A stretch of DNA of 25,007 nt from DATKSG01 sp035531775 (GTDB taxonomy: Bacteria; Actinomycetota; Acidimicrobiia; Acidimicrobiales; UBA8190): contig DATKSG010000040.1 of the NCBI GenBank assembly GCA_035531775.1, forward strand, positions 1 to 25,007, in the 5' to 3' direction. The notes beneath the pieces were generated by a model. It did not search any database and was not told the DNA's origin. It saw only the letters and a program-made list of their open reading frames with translations. Both the position numbers and the translations under genes were made by a program. Below, piece by piece: positions 1 to 8,076 of this stretch (within the stretch, counting starts at the first letter, position 1; each line of letters begins with the position of its first letter).

Positions 1-436
1 AGAGGAAGAACAAGATGAGGTCGAGCGACACGAAGCTGCCCAGGCAGCCGGCCTCCAAGATGAGCAGCCACGACACGAAGGCCCGCCGGTGGCCACGCTC
101 GCCACTGGCCAGCAGCACGATCGGGAAGAGCACGGCCGCCATGACCACCAGGAAGACCGAGATGCCGTCCACGCCGAGGTGCCAGGAGATGCCGAGGCCG
201 GGCGCCCACACGTGTTGGCTCACCAGGCGGTACCCGCCGTCGCCGGCGCGGTAGCGGACCAGGATGGTCACGGCCAAGGCCAAGGTGGACAGCGCCCCAC
301 CGATCCCGAGGACCTCGACCAGCGTGCGCTGCGCACGCCGGCCCAACCGGGCCGGCACCATGGCCACGGCCACGCCGGCCACGGCCGGCAACAGCACCAG
401 CACGGTCAAGAACGGAAAGGCGTGGTCGTAGGTCAT
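1..436 (-). CDS. nuoM: NADH-quinone oxidoreductase subunit M, 5' part only (cut by left window edge)
   Basis: Antiporter-like membrane subunit of complex I, one of the three Mrp-type proton-pumping subunits of the membrane arm. Only the first 145 codons are in the window. The translation starts MTYDHAFPFLTVL, has a first hydrophobic helix (about residues 8-26), then the family hallmark HLGVDGISVFLVVM (about 87-100) and ends at the edge in DLILFFL, which in NuoM normally runs on into the helix with the essential Glu. The ATG overlaps the nuoL stop as ATGA (436-433), so it is translationally coupled to nuoL. nuoN would be expected next, outside the window. The subunit assignment rests on operon position and the LGVDGIS motif. 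Confidence 0.93.
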   Translation of the reverse strand, partial: MTYDHAFPFLTVLVLLPAVAGVAVAMVPARLGRRAQRTLVEVLGIGGALSTLALAVTILVRYRAGDGGYRLVSQHVWAPGLGISWHLGVDGISVFLVVMAAVLFPIVLLASGERGHRRAFVSWLLILEAGCLGSFVSLDLILFFL

Positions 437-2379
437 GACCACGCCCTCGTGGCCATGTAGGCGAGGAGCAGCACGGCGCCGAGCACCACACCCAGGGCGT
501 ACTGGCGGACGAAACCGGTCTGGGCCCGGCGCAGCCCGCCGCCGGTGGCCCGGGCCAGGCGCCCCACCCCGTTGACGGCGCCGTCGATCACCCGGCGCTC
601 GATGACGTCAGCCGAGAATCGGGCCAGCGCCTGCCCCGGCTTGCCGATGACGGCGTCGTAGATGTCGTCCAAGTAGTACGAGCGCTGGAGCACGGCTGGC
701 TCGAGTGCGGGGTGATCGGGTCGCCTGGTCCACAGGGGCATGGCCACGGCCAGCCCGGCCAGGGCCACAGCCGAGTCGACCACGCCCAGCACCCACTGGG
801 TGGCCCCGGACTGATGGGCGTCGAACAAGCGGGCCCCGAAGACCGGGCCCAGCCAGCGCAGCGGCGCCCACGTCGGGTGCCAGGGCAGGTTGAGCAGGCC
901 TCCGACCAGCGCCAAAGCGGCCAGCACCACCAGGGGCAGGGCCATGACCCACGGTGCCTCGTGGGGTGAGGGCTCATGCCCGGCGGGGCCGTCGGGCGAT
1001 GCGTGACCGCCGTGGCCACCATGGTCCGCGCCACGGGTCTGTAGGACGTCGCGCCAGCGGTCGTCGCCCCAGAAGGCCAGGGCGCTCAGCCTGCTCATGT
1101 AATACGCCGTGAGGCCGGCGGTGACCAGCCCCACACCCCACAGGAACGGGAAGCGGGCGAAGGCGTTGTCGAGCACGTCGCCTTTGGCCCAGAAGCCCGA
1201 CAGCGGCGGGATGCCGGCGATGGCCAGCCAGCCGATCACCACCGTGATGAAGGTGAGGGGCAGCAGTCGCCGCAGGTTGCCCATGCGCTTCAGGTCCTGC
1301 TCGCCGTCGAGGCCGTGGATGACCGATCCGGCGCCCAGGAAGAGCAGGGCTTTGAAGAAGGCGTGGGCCACCATGAGGAAGATGGCGGCCTCGTAAGCCC
1401 CGGTGCCGACGGCCAGGAACATGTAGCCGAGCTGCGACACCGTGGAGTAGGCCAGCACCTTCTTGATGTCCTGCTGGGCACAGCCGATGGTGGCGGCCAC
1501 GAAGGCGGTGGCGGCCCCGATCGCGGCAACCACCAGTTGGCTGTCGTGGGACAGGCCGAGCAGCGGGTTGATGCGGCACATCAGGTACACCCCCGCCGTC
1601 ACCATGGTGGCGGCGTGGATGAGCGCCGACACCGGCGTGGGGCCCTCCATGGCATCGGCCAGCCACGGGAACAGCGGCAATTGGGCCGACTTGCCGGCGG
1701 CGGCGGCGAAGAGCAGGAGGCAGATGGCCGTGCGGGTACCGGGCCCGATGGCAGACAGGTGGGCAAACACGGCTCGGTACCGCAAGGTGCCGGTGGAGTT
1801 GAAGATCAGGAAGATGGCGGTTAGGAACCCCACGTCGGCCAGCCGGTTGTAGAGGAACGCCTTCTTGCCGGCGCTGGCCGCCGTGGGCCGGCCGAACCAG
1901 AACGAGATCAGCCAGTACGAGCACACTCCCACCCCCTCCCACCCGACGAAGGTGAACAGCAGGTTGTCCCCGAGTACCAGCACGAGCATGGAGGCGACGA
2001 AGAGGTTCATGTACAGAAAGAACTTGGGGAAGTCGCTGTCGCCCTTCATGTAGCCGATCGAATACAGGTGGATGAGGGTGCTCACCCCGGTGACGAACAG
2101 AGCCATGGTCATCGACAGCGGGTCCACGAGCAGGGCCGCCTTCACCTGCAGGCCGCCCACCGGGATCCAGGTGAATAGGTCCTGCGTGAAGCTCCTCCCG
2201 GCACCCGGCGCCTGGTGGAGCAGCCCGACGTAGGTGATACAGGCCACCACGAAGGAACCGGCCACGGTGGCGGTTCCGAGCCAGCCGGCCACCGGGTCGC
2301 CCAGGCGCCGGCCCACCAGGGCCAGCACGAGGAAGCCGGCCAGCGGCAGCAACGGCATCAGATAGGCGGCATCGAGCAT
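433..2379 (-). CDS. nuoL: NADH-quinone oxidoreductase subunit L
   Basis: Distal antiporter-like subunit of the complex I membrane arm, predicted polytopic inner-membrane protein of 648 residues, a normal length. Residues expected for proton transfer are present: Glu148 in FVGWEGVG, Lys230 in AAGKSAQLPLFPWL, Lys346 in FFKALLFL and Lys400 in GFWAKGD. The C-terminal part carries the extra segment typical of NuoL (amphipathic lateral helix and anchor helix), with YYLDDIYDAVIGK at about 568-580. A His-rich hydrophilic loop lies at about 451-473 (five His). The ATG at 2379 follows the nuoK stop by 28 nt, with no strong Shine-Dalgarno, and the stop overlaps the nuoM start. Function is firm by homology and position. 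Confidence 0.97.
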   Translation of the reverse strand: MLDAAYLMPLLPLAGFLVLALVGRRLGDPVAGWLGTATVAGSFVVACITYVGLLHQAPGAGRSFTQDLFTWIPVGGLQVKAALLVDPLSMTMALFVTGVSTLIHLYSIGYMKGDSDFPKFFLYMNLFVASMLVLVLGDNLLFTFVGWEGVGVCSYWLISFWFGRPTAASAGKKAFLYNRLADVGFLTAIFLIFNSTGTLRYRAVFAHLSAIGPGTRTAICLLLFAAAAGKSAQLPLFPWLADAMEGPTPVSALIHAATMVTAGVYLMCRINPLLGLSHDSQLVVAAIGAATAFVAATIGCAQQDIKKVLAYSTVSQLGYMFLAVGTGAYEAAIFLMVAHAFFKALLFLGAGSVIHGLDGEQDLKRMGNLRRLLPLTFITVVIGWLAIAGIPPLSGFWAKGDVLDNAFARFPFLWGVGLVTAGLTAYYMSRLSALAFWGDDRWRDVLQTRGADHGGHGGHASPDGPAGHEPSPHEAPWVMALPLVVLAALALVGGLLNLPWHPTWAPLRWLGPVFGARLFDAHQSGATQWVLGVVDSAVALAGLAVAMPLWTRRPDHPALEPAVLQRSYYLDDIYDAVIGKPGQALARFSADVIERRVIDGAVNGVGRLARATGGGLRRAQTGFVRQYALGVVLGAVLLLAYMATRAWS

Positions 2380-2407
2380 GGGTAGGCGGTCCAGTCGGCT
2401 GAGCGGG

Positions 2408-2713
2408 TCAGCCCTTGAGCAGGTGGAGGTCGTCGGCGGTGGCGGTGCGGCGTCTGCGGAAGATGGCCACGACGAGCCCGAGGCCCACCACTACCTCGGC
2501 CGCCGCCACCACCAGCACGAAGAAGACGAGGACCTGGCCGGCGATGTCGTTGAGCATCCGCGAGAACGTCACGAAGGTGAGGTTGGCGGCGTTCAGCATG
2601 AGCTCGACGCACATGAACATGACCAGGACGTTGCGCCGCACGAGCAGCCCTAACGCGCCGATGGAGAACAGGACGGCCCCGAGGGCTAAGAACCACTGGC
2701 CGGGCACGCTCAC
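2408..2713 (-). CDS. nuoK: NADH-quinone oxidoreductase subunit K
   Basis: Small three-helix membrane subunit of complex I, 101 residues, the usual length. It reads VSVPGQWFLALGAVLFSIG at the N-terminus and holds the two buried Glu characteristic of NuoK: MCVELMLNAANL (Glu37) and VVAAAEVVVGLGL (Glu73). I place the start at the GTG at 2713, because it overlaps the nuoJ stop as GTGA and gives the family N-terminus. The much longer open frame running upstream to 4117 is a shadow of nuoI and nuoJ. The Arg-rich end (IFRRRRTATADD) faces the cytoplasm in the usual topology. Confidence 0.96.
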   Translation of the reverse strand: MSVPGQWFLALGAVLFSIGALGLLVRRNVLVMFMCVELMLNAANLTFVTFSRMLNDIAGQVLVFFVLVVAAAEVVVGLGLVVAIFRRRRTATADDLHLLKG

Positions 2714-3378
2714 CGGGTCACCTCGTCGTCGAGCTCGGCGTCCTGGCGCTCGGCTCCGGGGAGCTCGCCGGCACCCTCGGGTTCTTCGATGTCCTCGTCG
2801 GGGCCATACCCCGGGCGCGGCCGCCGGGCCAGGACCACGGCGCCCACCACGGCGATCACCAGCAGGGCGGCGGTGGCTTCGAAGGGGAACAGGTAGGTGG
2901 TGAACACCGAGCGGCCGAGGGCAGCCACGTCGCCCCCAGCCTGGCCGGCGGCGGGGCCGGCCACGGACCTGGCCCCCACGGCCCAGTGGGCGTCGATGCC
3001 GAGCAGCAAGAGGCCGGCCAAACCCAGCACCACCAGACCGATGGCCAGGGGACGCTGGGCCGGCAGCGGCTCCTCGCCCAGGTTCTCGCGCCGGTCCACG
3101 CCCAGGAACATGATGACGAAGAGGAAGAGCACCACGATGGCGCCGGCGTACACGATGACCTGCACGGCAGCCAGGAAGTTGGCCTGCTGCTCGACGAAGA
3201 GCACGGCCACGCCGAAGAGCGTGGTGACGAGCATAAGAGCGGCGTGCACCGGGTTGCGGGAGATGACCACGCCTAGCGCACCGCCCAGGATGATCATGGC
3301 CCCCACCACGAAGACCAAGCGGTCTACCACGGTGGCCGTGGCCAACATGGACATCGCCGACACCACGGCCGCGCTCAC
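2710..3378 (-). CDS. nuoJ: NADH-quinone oxidoreductase subunit J
   Basis: Membrane subunit of complex I next to NuoK/NuoA, 222 residues, with about five hydrophobic segments. The conserved third helix is visible as VQVIVYAGAIVVLFLFVIMF, preceded by a typical RNPVHAALMLV helix. The GTG at 3378 is chosen as start because it overlaps the nuoI stop (GTGA, 3378-3375) and because upstream in-frame sequence is clearly nuoI shadow. ATG alternatives exist eight and ten codons further in. The C-terminal 35 or so residues form a strongly acidic tail (DEDIEEPEG, AELDDEV), variable in this family. Stop overlaps the nuoK GTG. Confidence 0.95.
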   Translation of the reverse strand: MSAAVVSAMSMLATATVVDRLVFVVGAMIILGGALGVVISRNPVHAALMLVTTLFGVAVLFVEQQANFLAAVQVIVYAGAIVVLFLFVIMFLGVDRRENLGEEPLPAQRPLAIGLVVLGLAGLLLLGIDAHWAVGARSVAGPAAGQAGGDVAALGRSVFTTYLFPFEATAALLVIAVVGAVVLARRPRPGYGPDEDIEEPEGAGELPGAERQDAELDDEVTR

Positions 3379-4160
3379 TGGCTCTTCCGGCGGTCGTGGG
3401 CGGCCCGTCGCATGTCCGCCCGCTCGCGCAGGCGGCGCATGGCGCCTGCCATGCCCCGCTGGTCGGGCGTGCGCTCGGCGTCGTCGAGGTGCAGGCGCAG
3501 CACCTGGCGCAGCGGCAGGTTTCCGGTGGCGGCGTCGTCGCGCATGGCGCTCTGGCCGCCTTCGGGCGGGCGCACGCCGTAGCCGAGTTCGCCCGACCAC
3601 TGCACCCGGCCTTCGTAGGCGGCATTGCCCGACGGAGAGGTGGCCCGCATCCAGGCCGACGAGTGCAGGTCGTCGCCGGGGCGCCAGTCCTCCCACGGCA
3701 TGTGCCGGGGCCGGCCTTCGTCATCGACCAGGAGCTCGTCCTTGGTGTAGATGGCGTCGGCTCTGTTGGTGAAGGAGAACTCGAAGAGCTTGGTCTCGGT
3801 GATGGCCTCGGTGGGACAGGCCTCGACGCACATGTCGCAGTGGATGCAGCGCAGGTAGTTGATCTCGTACACGAACCCGTAGCGCTCGCCGGGCGACACC
3901 GGGTCGGCCGGCGGGTTGTCGGCGCCGCGGACGTAGATGCAGTCGGCCGGGCACACTCCGGCGCACAGCTCGCAACCGATGCACTTCTCCATGCCGTCCT
4001 CGTAGCGGTTGAGGACGTGGCGACCGTGCTGGCGCACCGGCTTGGGCTTCTTCTCCAAGGGGTACTGCCACGTGACCCGGGTGCGGGCCATCTGCTCCAG
4101 CGTGACCTTGAAGCCACCGAGGAAGCTCAGGTCCTCCTTTAGGCCGTCGAGCCATCCCAT
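3375..4160 (-). CDS. nuoI: NADH-quinone oxidoreductase subunit I (two [4Fe-4S] ferredoxin-like subunit)
   Basis: Electron-transfer subunit of the peripheral arm carrying clusters N6a and N6b. Two ferredoxin motifs are complete: Cys60, 63, 66, 70 in KCIGCELCAGVCPADC and Cys105, 108, 111, 115 in RCIHCDMCVEACPTEA. The N-terminal amphipathic stretch (residues 1-30) fits the membrane-surface helix of the family. At 261 residues it is longer than many NuoI. The excess is a C-terminal extension after about residue 210, rich in Arg (MRRLRERADMRRAAHDRRKSQ). The ATG at 4160 shares one base with the nuoH stop (TGATG). The stop overlaps the nuoJ GTG. Confidence 0.97.
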   Translation of the reverse strand: MGWLDGLKEDLSFLGGFKVTLEQMARTRVTWQYPLEKKPKPVRQHGRHVLNRYEDGMEKCIGCELCAGVCPADCIYVRGADNPPADPVSPGERYGFVYEINYLRCIHCDMCVEACPTEAITETKLFEFSFTNRADAIYTKDELLVDDEGRPRHMPWEDWRPGDDLHSSAWMRATSPSGNAAYEGRVQWSGELGYGVRPPEGGQSAMRDDAATGNLPLRQVLRLHLDDAERTPDQRGMAGAMRRLRERADMRRAAHDRRKSQ

Positions 4161-5338
4161 CAGGCGCCCACCTCCTCGGCCCCGATGCCGGCGGCGCGCG
4201 GCGAGCCCACCCGGATGGCCCGCAGCAGCAGTCCCCCGGCCACCACCAAGGCCACGATGACGCCGATCCCCCACCAGCGGCCGACAAGCACGCCCGCCAC
4301 CACCAGCACCCAGGCCAGTGACAGCGGGATCAGCACCTTCCACCCCAGGTCCATGAGCTGGTCGTAGCGCAGGCGTGGCAACGCCGCTCGGAACCAGACG
4401 TAGACGAAGAGGAACACCAGGGTCTTGCCCAGGAACCACACCACCGGCCACAGCCACGGCAGGAAGTGGAAACGGGGCCCGTCGGGGCCGCCCAGGAACA
4501 AGGTGACGATCACCGCCGACATGGTGATGGTGTTCATGAACTCGGCCAGGAAGAACATGGCGAAGCGAATGGAGGCGTACTCGGTGTGGAAGCCGCCCAC
4601 CAGCTCCTGCTCCGCCTCGACCAGGTCGAAGGGGGGACGGTTGAGCTCGGCTGTGATGGCGATCATGAAGAGGAAGAACGGCACGATGCCGGTGCGGATG
4701 AGGTTCCAGCTGGTGAAGAAGGTGTGGGCCTGGGCGTCGACGATGCCCCGGGTGGAGAGGGTGCCGGCCAGCAGCACCACCATGATGACGGTCATGCCCA
4801 GGGCGGCCTCGTAGGAGATCATCTGGGCCGAGGCGCGCACCGAGCCGAGCAGCGGGTACTTCGACCCCGAGGACCACCCGGCCAGCATCACGCCGTACAC
4901 CGAGATGGACGACATAGCCAGCAGCAGCAGGATCCCGATGGGCGGGTCGGCCACCTGAAGTTCGAAGCTGTGGCTGGCCACGGTGACCACACCGCCCACC
5001 GGCACGATGGCGAAAGCGACGAAGGCCGGCACCAGTGACAGGTACGGGGCCAGCTTGAAGACGAAGCGGTCGGCGCGCTCGGGGAGCAGGTCCTCCTTGA
5101 AGAACAGCTTCACCCCGTCGGCCATCGTCTGCAGGATGCCGAAGGGCCCGGCCCGGTTGGGCCCGATGCGCGCCTGCATGTCGGAGATGACCTTGCGCTC
5201 GAACCAGATCATGAGCATGACCGACACGAGCAGCACCCCGAAGGCCACCAGCACCTTGATGACGGTGATGAGCAGGCCGGCCCAGTGCACGCCACCGGCG
5301 TACAGCGGATCCCCCAGTGCCCATAGGCCGTGGCTCAT
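4160..5338 (-). CDS. nuoH: NADH-quinone oxidoreductase subunit H
   Basis: Membrane subunit that, with NuoB and NuoD, forms the quinone chamber and links it to the proton channels. 392 residues, about eight or nine membrane helices. Family signatures are clear: IWFERKVISDMQARIGPNRAGP after the first helix, GILQTMADGVKLFFKED, ITAELNRPPFDLVEAEQELV (the acidic loop at the quinone entry) and GFHTEYASIRFAMFFLAEF. The ATG at 5338 overlaps the nuoG stop as ATGA. The longer upstream reading frame is nuoG shadow. The stop shares a base with the nuoI ATG. Confidence 0.97.
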   Translation of the reverse strand: MSHGLWALGDPLYAGGVHWAGLLITVIKVLVAFGVLLVSVMLMIWFERKVISDMQARIGPNRAGPFGILQTMADGVKLFFKEDLLPERADRFVFKLAPYLSLVPAFVAFAIVPVGGVVTVASHSFELQVADPPIGILLLLAMSSISVYGVMLAGWSSGSKYPLLGSVRASAQMISYEAALGMTVIMVVLLAGTLSTRGIVDAQAHTFFTSWNLIRTGIVPFFLFMIAITAELNRPPFDLVEAEQELVGGFHTEYASIRFAMFFLAEFMNTITMSAVIVTLFLGGPDGPRFHFLPWLWPVVWFLGKTLVFLFVYVWFRAALPRLRYDQLMDLGWKVLIPLSLAWVLVVAGVLVGRWWGIGVIVALVVAGGLLLRAIRVGSPRAAGIGAEEVGA

Positions 5339-8076
5339 GGGGTCTCCAGCCGGACATCGACGACGGCGACGGCGGCGTCGATCAGCGACGCCACCCCCGA
5401 GCCGTCCTCGGCAGCCACGTTGAACGGCACGACGGCCACGCCCTTGGGCACGCCGGCGTCGGGCACCGCCTCGAGGACGAAGGTGCCGCGCGCCGAGCGC
5501 ACCCTGACCCGGCCGCCGCTGGCCACGCCCAGGCGCTCGAGCTCGGCCGGGTGGACCCGCAGCGTCGAGGCATGGGCCAGAGGGGCGAGCGACGGGGACG
5601 ACTCGACCAGCGAACCCTCGTCGTAGAGGCGGCGGCTCGAGACCAGCCGCAGCGAGTACGCATCGAGGGCAGGAACATGGGGAGCCTCCACCACCTGCGG
5701 CCACCGGAGCATGGGTGGCCGGCCCCCCGAGTCAGACGCCGCGCCGTCGGAGCCCCGTGGGCCGTGCGCCTCCACGTCGTCACCGCCGACGGCTTCGGCC
5801 AGGCCGGCACGCGGCGGAGCGCCCTGGCGCTCGACGGCCTCGATGCCGGGCGTGGCCATGGGGTCGAAGGGGGCCGGCACCCGGCGCCGGGGCATGCCGA
5901 CAGGCGCAGGAGCCAGCGGGCTCAGCACGCCGTCGCGCGCCGCAGGGCTGTCGAGGACGCTGCGGGTGATGCCGGCGCGCGAGGTGGCCAGGCGCTCGAT
6001 CTCGTCGGCCAGCTCGGCCACGTTGGTGACGCCGAGATCGCCCCCCAGCCGCGCCGCCAGCTCTGCGGCGATCATCCAGTCGGGCCAGCACTGGCCGGGG
6101 GCCACCAGCTTCTGGCCCAGGCGCGCCACCCGGCCCTCGATGTTGGTGGTGGTGCCGCCTCGCTCGTGCGCAGCGGTGGCCGGTAGCACCACGTCGGCCA
6201 GCGCCGCCGAAGGCGACAGGAAGGTGTCCACGGCCACCACGAAGGCACCGGCCCCGAGGGCGCGTTCGGCCAGGGCCCGGTCCGGGAAGTCCCCGACGGG
6301 GTCGGCTCCTAGGAGCACCAGGACCTCGATGTCACCATCGGCTACGGCCTCCAACATGGCGGCCGTGTCCAGGCCGCGTTCGGCTGGCACCGTCCCCCAG
6401 GCGGCTTCGAACCAGGCGGCGCCGTCGTCGAGTGACACCCGGCCCGGCAGCAGCCCCGGGGCCAGCCCCATCTCCAGGGCCCCCATTACGTTGCCCCGAC
6501 GCAGGGCGGGCAGGAACCGGGCCCTGGGCCACGCCGCCGACAGGCGAAGGGCGGCCTCGGCCACCAGGCCCTGGTGCTCGGCCAACGAGGGGCGGCCGAG
6601 CACCACCACCACTCCCTCTCCCCCGTCGCCGGCGGCGGCCAGGGTGTGGAGGGCTCGCGACCAGGCGCCGGGATCGGTTCCTTCGGGGGCGTCGGCCCCG
6701 GCCGCCAGGGCGTCGATCAGAGCCGGGGCGGCACCCGGGCGGTAGCCGACCGAGGCCACCGCCGACGGCGTGAGGGCCCCGGCTACCGGTGAAAGCTCGA
6801 CGATGGTGGTGGACCCGTCGTCGGTGGCCATGCGCAGGCGCAGGAAGAGCACCGGCAGCTCCTCGCGCAGGTCGCCGGTCAGGGTGAGCACGCAGGCGGC
6901 CCGACAGGCCTCGTCGATGGTAGCCCGGGGCAGCGCCAGCACCACCTCGGCGGCGATCCCGTCGGCCAGCTGCGCGTCCACGTTGTCGGTGCCGATCACG
7001 CCCTTGGCCAGCTTGGCCCAGGCGTAGGCGTCTTCATTGGACAGCCGTGCCCCGCCCACCACACCGACGGCGGCGGCGCCCCGGGCGGCGCGCACATCGC
7101 CGAGGCGCTCACCCACCAAGGCCAGGGCCTCGGCCCACGAAGCCGGCTCCAGGGCACCGTCGGGCTGGCGGCGCACCAGGGGCTCCATCAACCGGTCCTC
7201 GGAGTTGGCCGACTCATAGCCGAAGCGGCCCTTGTCGCAAAGCCAGCTCTGGTTCACCGGGTCGGCATCCATGCCGAGAAGGCGCGTCACCCGGTTGGCC
7301 GAGGACTGCACCGCCACCCGACAGCCCACCGCACAGGTGGTGCACGTGGACTCGACCTGGTCCACGTCCCAGGGCCGGGCGGTGAAGCGGTAAGGAGTGG
7401 CGGTGAGGGCGCCGACCGGGCAGATCTGCACCGTGTTGCCGCTGAAGTACGACGAGAAGGCGTGATGGTCGAAGACGTTGACCTCGATCTCGTCACCTCG
7501 CCCGAGGAAGTCGATCTGGGCCTCGCCGGCGATCTCGGCGGCGAAGCGCACACAACGCCCGCACTGGATGCAGCGTTCGCGATCGAGCAGGACCAGCTCC
7601 GACAGGGCGATGGGTTTGGCCCAGTGGCGTTTCTCCTCCAGGAACCGGCTCTCCCCAGGCCCGTGGGCGAGCACCTGGTCCTGCAACGGGCACTCGCCAC
7701 CCTTGTCGCACACGGGGCAGTCCAAGGGATGGTTGACCAGGAGGAGCTCGAGCACACCGTCCTGGGCCTTCTTCACCTTGTCCGAGGTGGTGTCCACCTC
7801 CATGCCGTCGGCCACGGCCACGTAGCAGGCCGGCTGCAAGGTGGCGCCCCGGGGCCCGCTCACTTCGACCAGGCACATGCGGCACATGCCGACCGGCTTC
7901 ATGCGCGGGTGGTAGCAGAAGCGCGGGATGAATACCCCGGCCTGCTCGGCCGCCGCGATCAGGAACTGCCCGGCCTGGGCCACCACGCTGCGCCCGTCGA
8001 GAGTGAACTCGACGGTCTCCCCCGAGCCGGCCCGCGGCGACAGGCCGTGGTGCGAGGTCACCACGGGGTCAGCCAT
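5335..8076 (-). CDS. nuoG: NADH-quinone oxidoreductase subunit G (Fe-S / molybdopterin-type subunit)
   Basis: Largest peripheral-arm subunit, 913 residues. Ligand sets read directly: [2Fe-2S] N1b at Cys54, 65, 68, 84; N5 at His116, Cys120, 123, 129 (HPLDCPVCDKGGEC); N4 at Cys169, 172, 175 and 219 (CIQCGRC, QICPVG); and the optional off-pathway cluster N7 at Cys245, 248, 252, 280 (CTTCAVGC, WLCDKGR). The rest is the degenerate molybdopterin-oxidoreductase domain (about 290-720), followed by a Pro/Ala-rich linker and a C-terminal dinucleotide-binding-like domain (about 800-913), where HASTLRVHPAELERLGV and SGGRVRVRSARGTF are recognisable. The ATG at 8076 lies inside the end of nuoF (8-nt overlap). 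The stop overlaps nuoH. Confidence 0.97.
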   Translation of the reverse strand: MADPVVTSHHGLSPRAGSGETVEFTLDGRSVVAQAGQFLIAAAEQAGVFIPRFCYHPRMKPVGMCRMCLVEVSGPRGATLQPACYVAVADGMEVDTTSDKVKKAQDGVLELLLVNHPLDCPVCDKGGECPLQDQVLAHGPGESRFLEEKRHWAKPIALSELVLLDRERCIQCGRCVRFAAEIAGEAQIDFLGRGDEIEVNVFDHHAFSSYFSGNTVQICPVGALTATPYRFTARPWDVDQVESTCTTCAVGCRVAVQSSANRVTRLLGMDADPVNQSWLCDKGRFGYESANSEDRLMEPLVRRQPDGALEPASWAEALALVGERLGDVRAARGAAAVGVVGGARLSNEDAYAWAKLAKGVIGTDNVDAQLADGIAAEVVLALPRATIDEACRAACVLTLTGDLREELPVLFLRLRMATDDGSTTIVELSPVAGALTPSAVASVGYRPGAAPALIDALAAGADAPEGTDPGAWSRALHTLAAAGDGGEGVVVVLGRPSLAEHQGLVAEAALRLSAAWPRARFLPALRRGNVMGALEMGLAPGLLPGRVSLDDGAAWFEAAWGTVPAERGLDTAAMLEAVADGDIEVLVLLGADPVGDFPDRALAERALGAGAFVVAVDTFLSPSAALADVVLPATAAHERGGTTTNIEGRVARLGQKLVAPGQCWPDWMIAAELAARLGGDLGVTNVAELADEIERLATSRAGITRSVLDSPAARDGVLSPLAPAPVGMPRRRVPAPFDPMATPGIEAVERQGAPPRAGLAEAVGGDDVEAHGPRGSDGAASDSGGRPPMLRWPQVVEAPHVPALDAYSLRLVSSRRLYDEGSLVESSPSLAPLAHASTLRVHPAELERLGVASGGRVRVRSARGTFVLEAVPDAGVPKGVAVVPFNVAAEDGSGVASLIDAAVAVVDVRLETP

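Noticed and set aside
2408..4117. 569-codon minus-strand frame upstream of and including nuoK
   Set aside because: Only the last 101 codons encode NuoK. The rest is Ser/Arg/Pro-rich shadow of nuoI and nuoJ, and the GTGA overlap gives the natural start.
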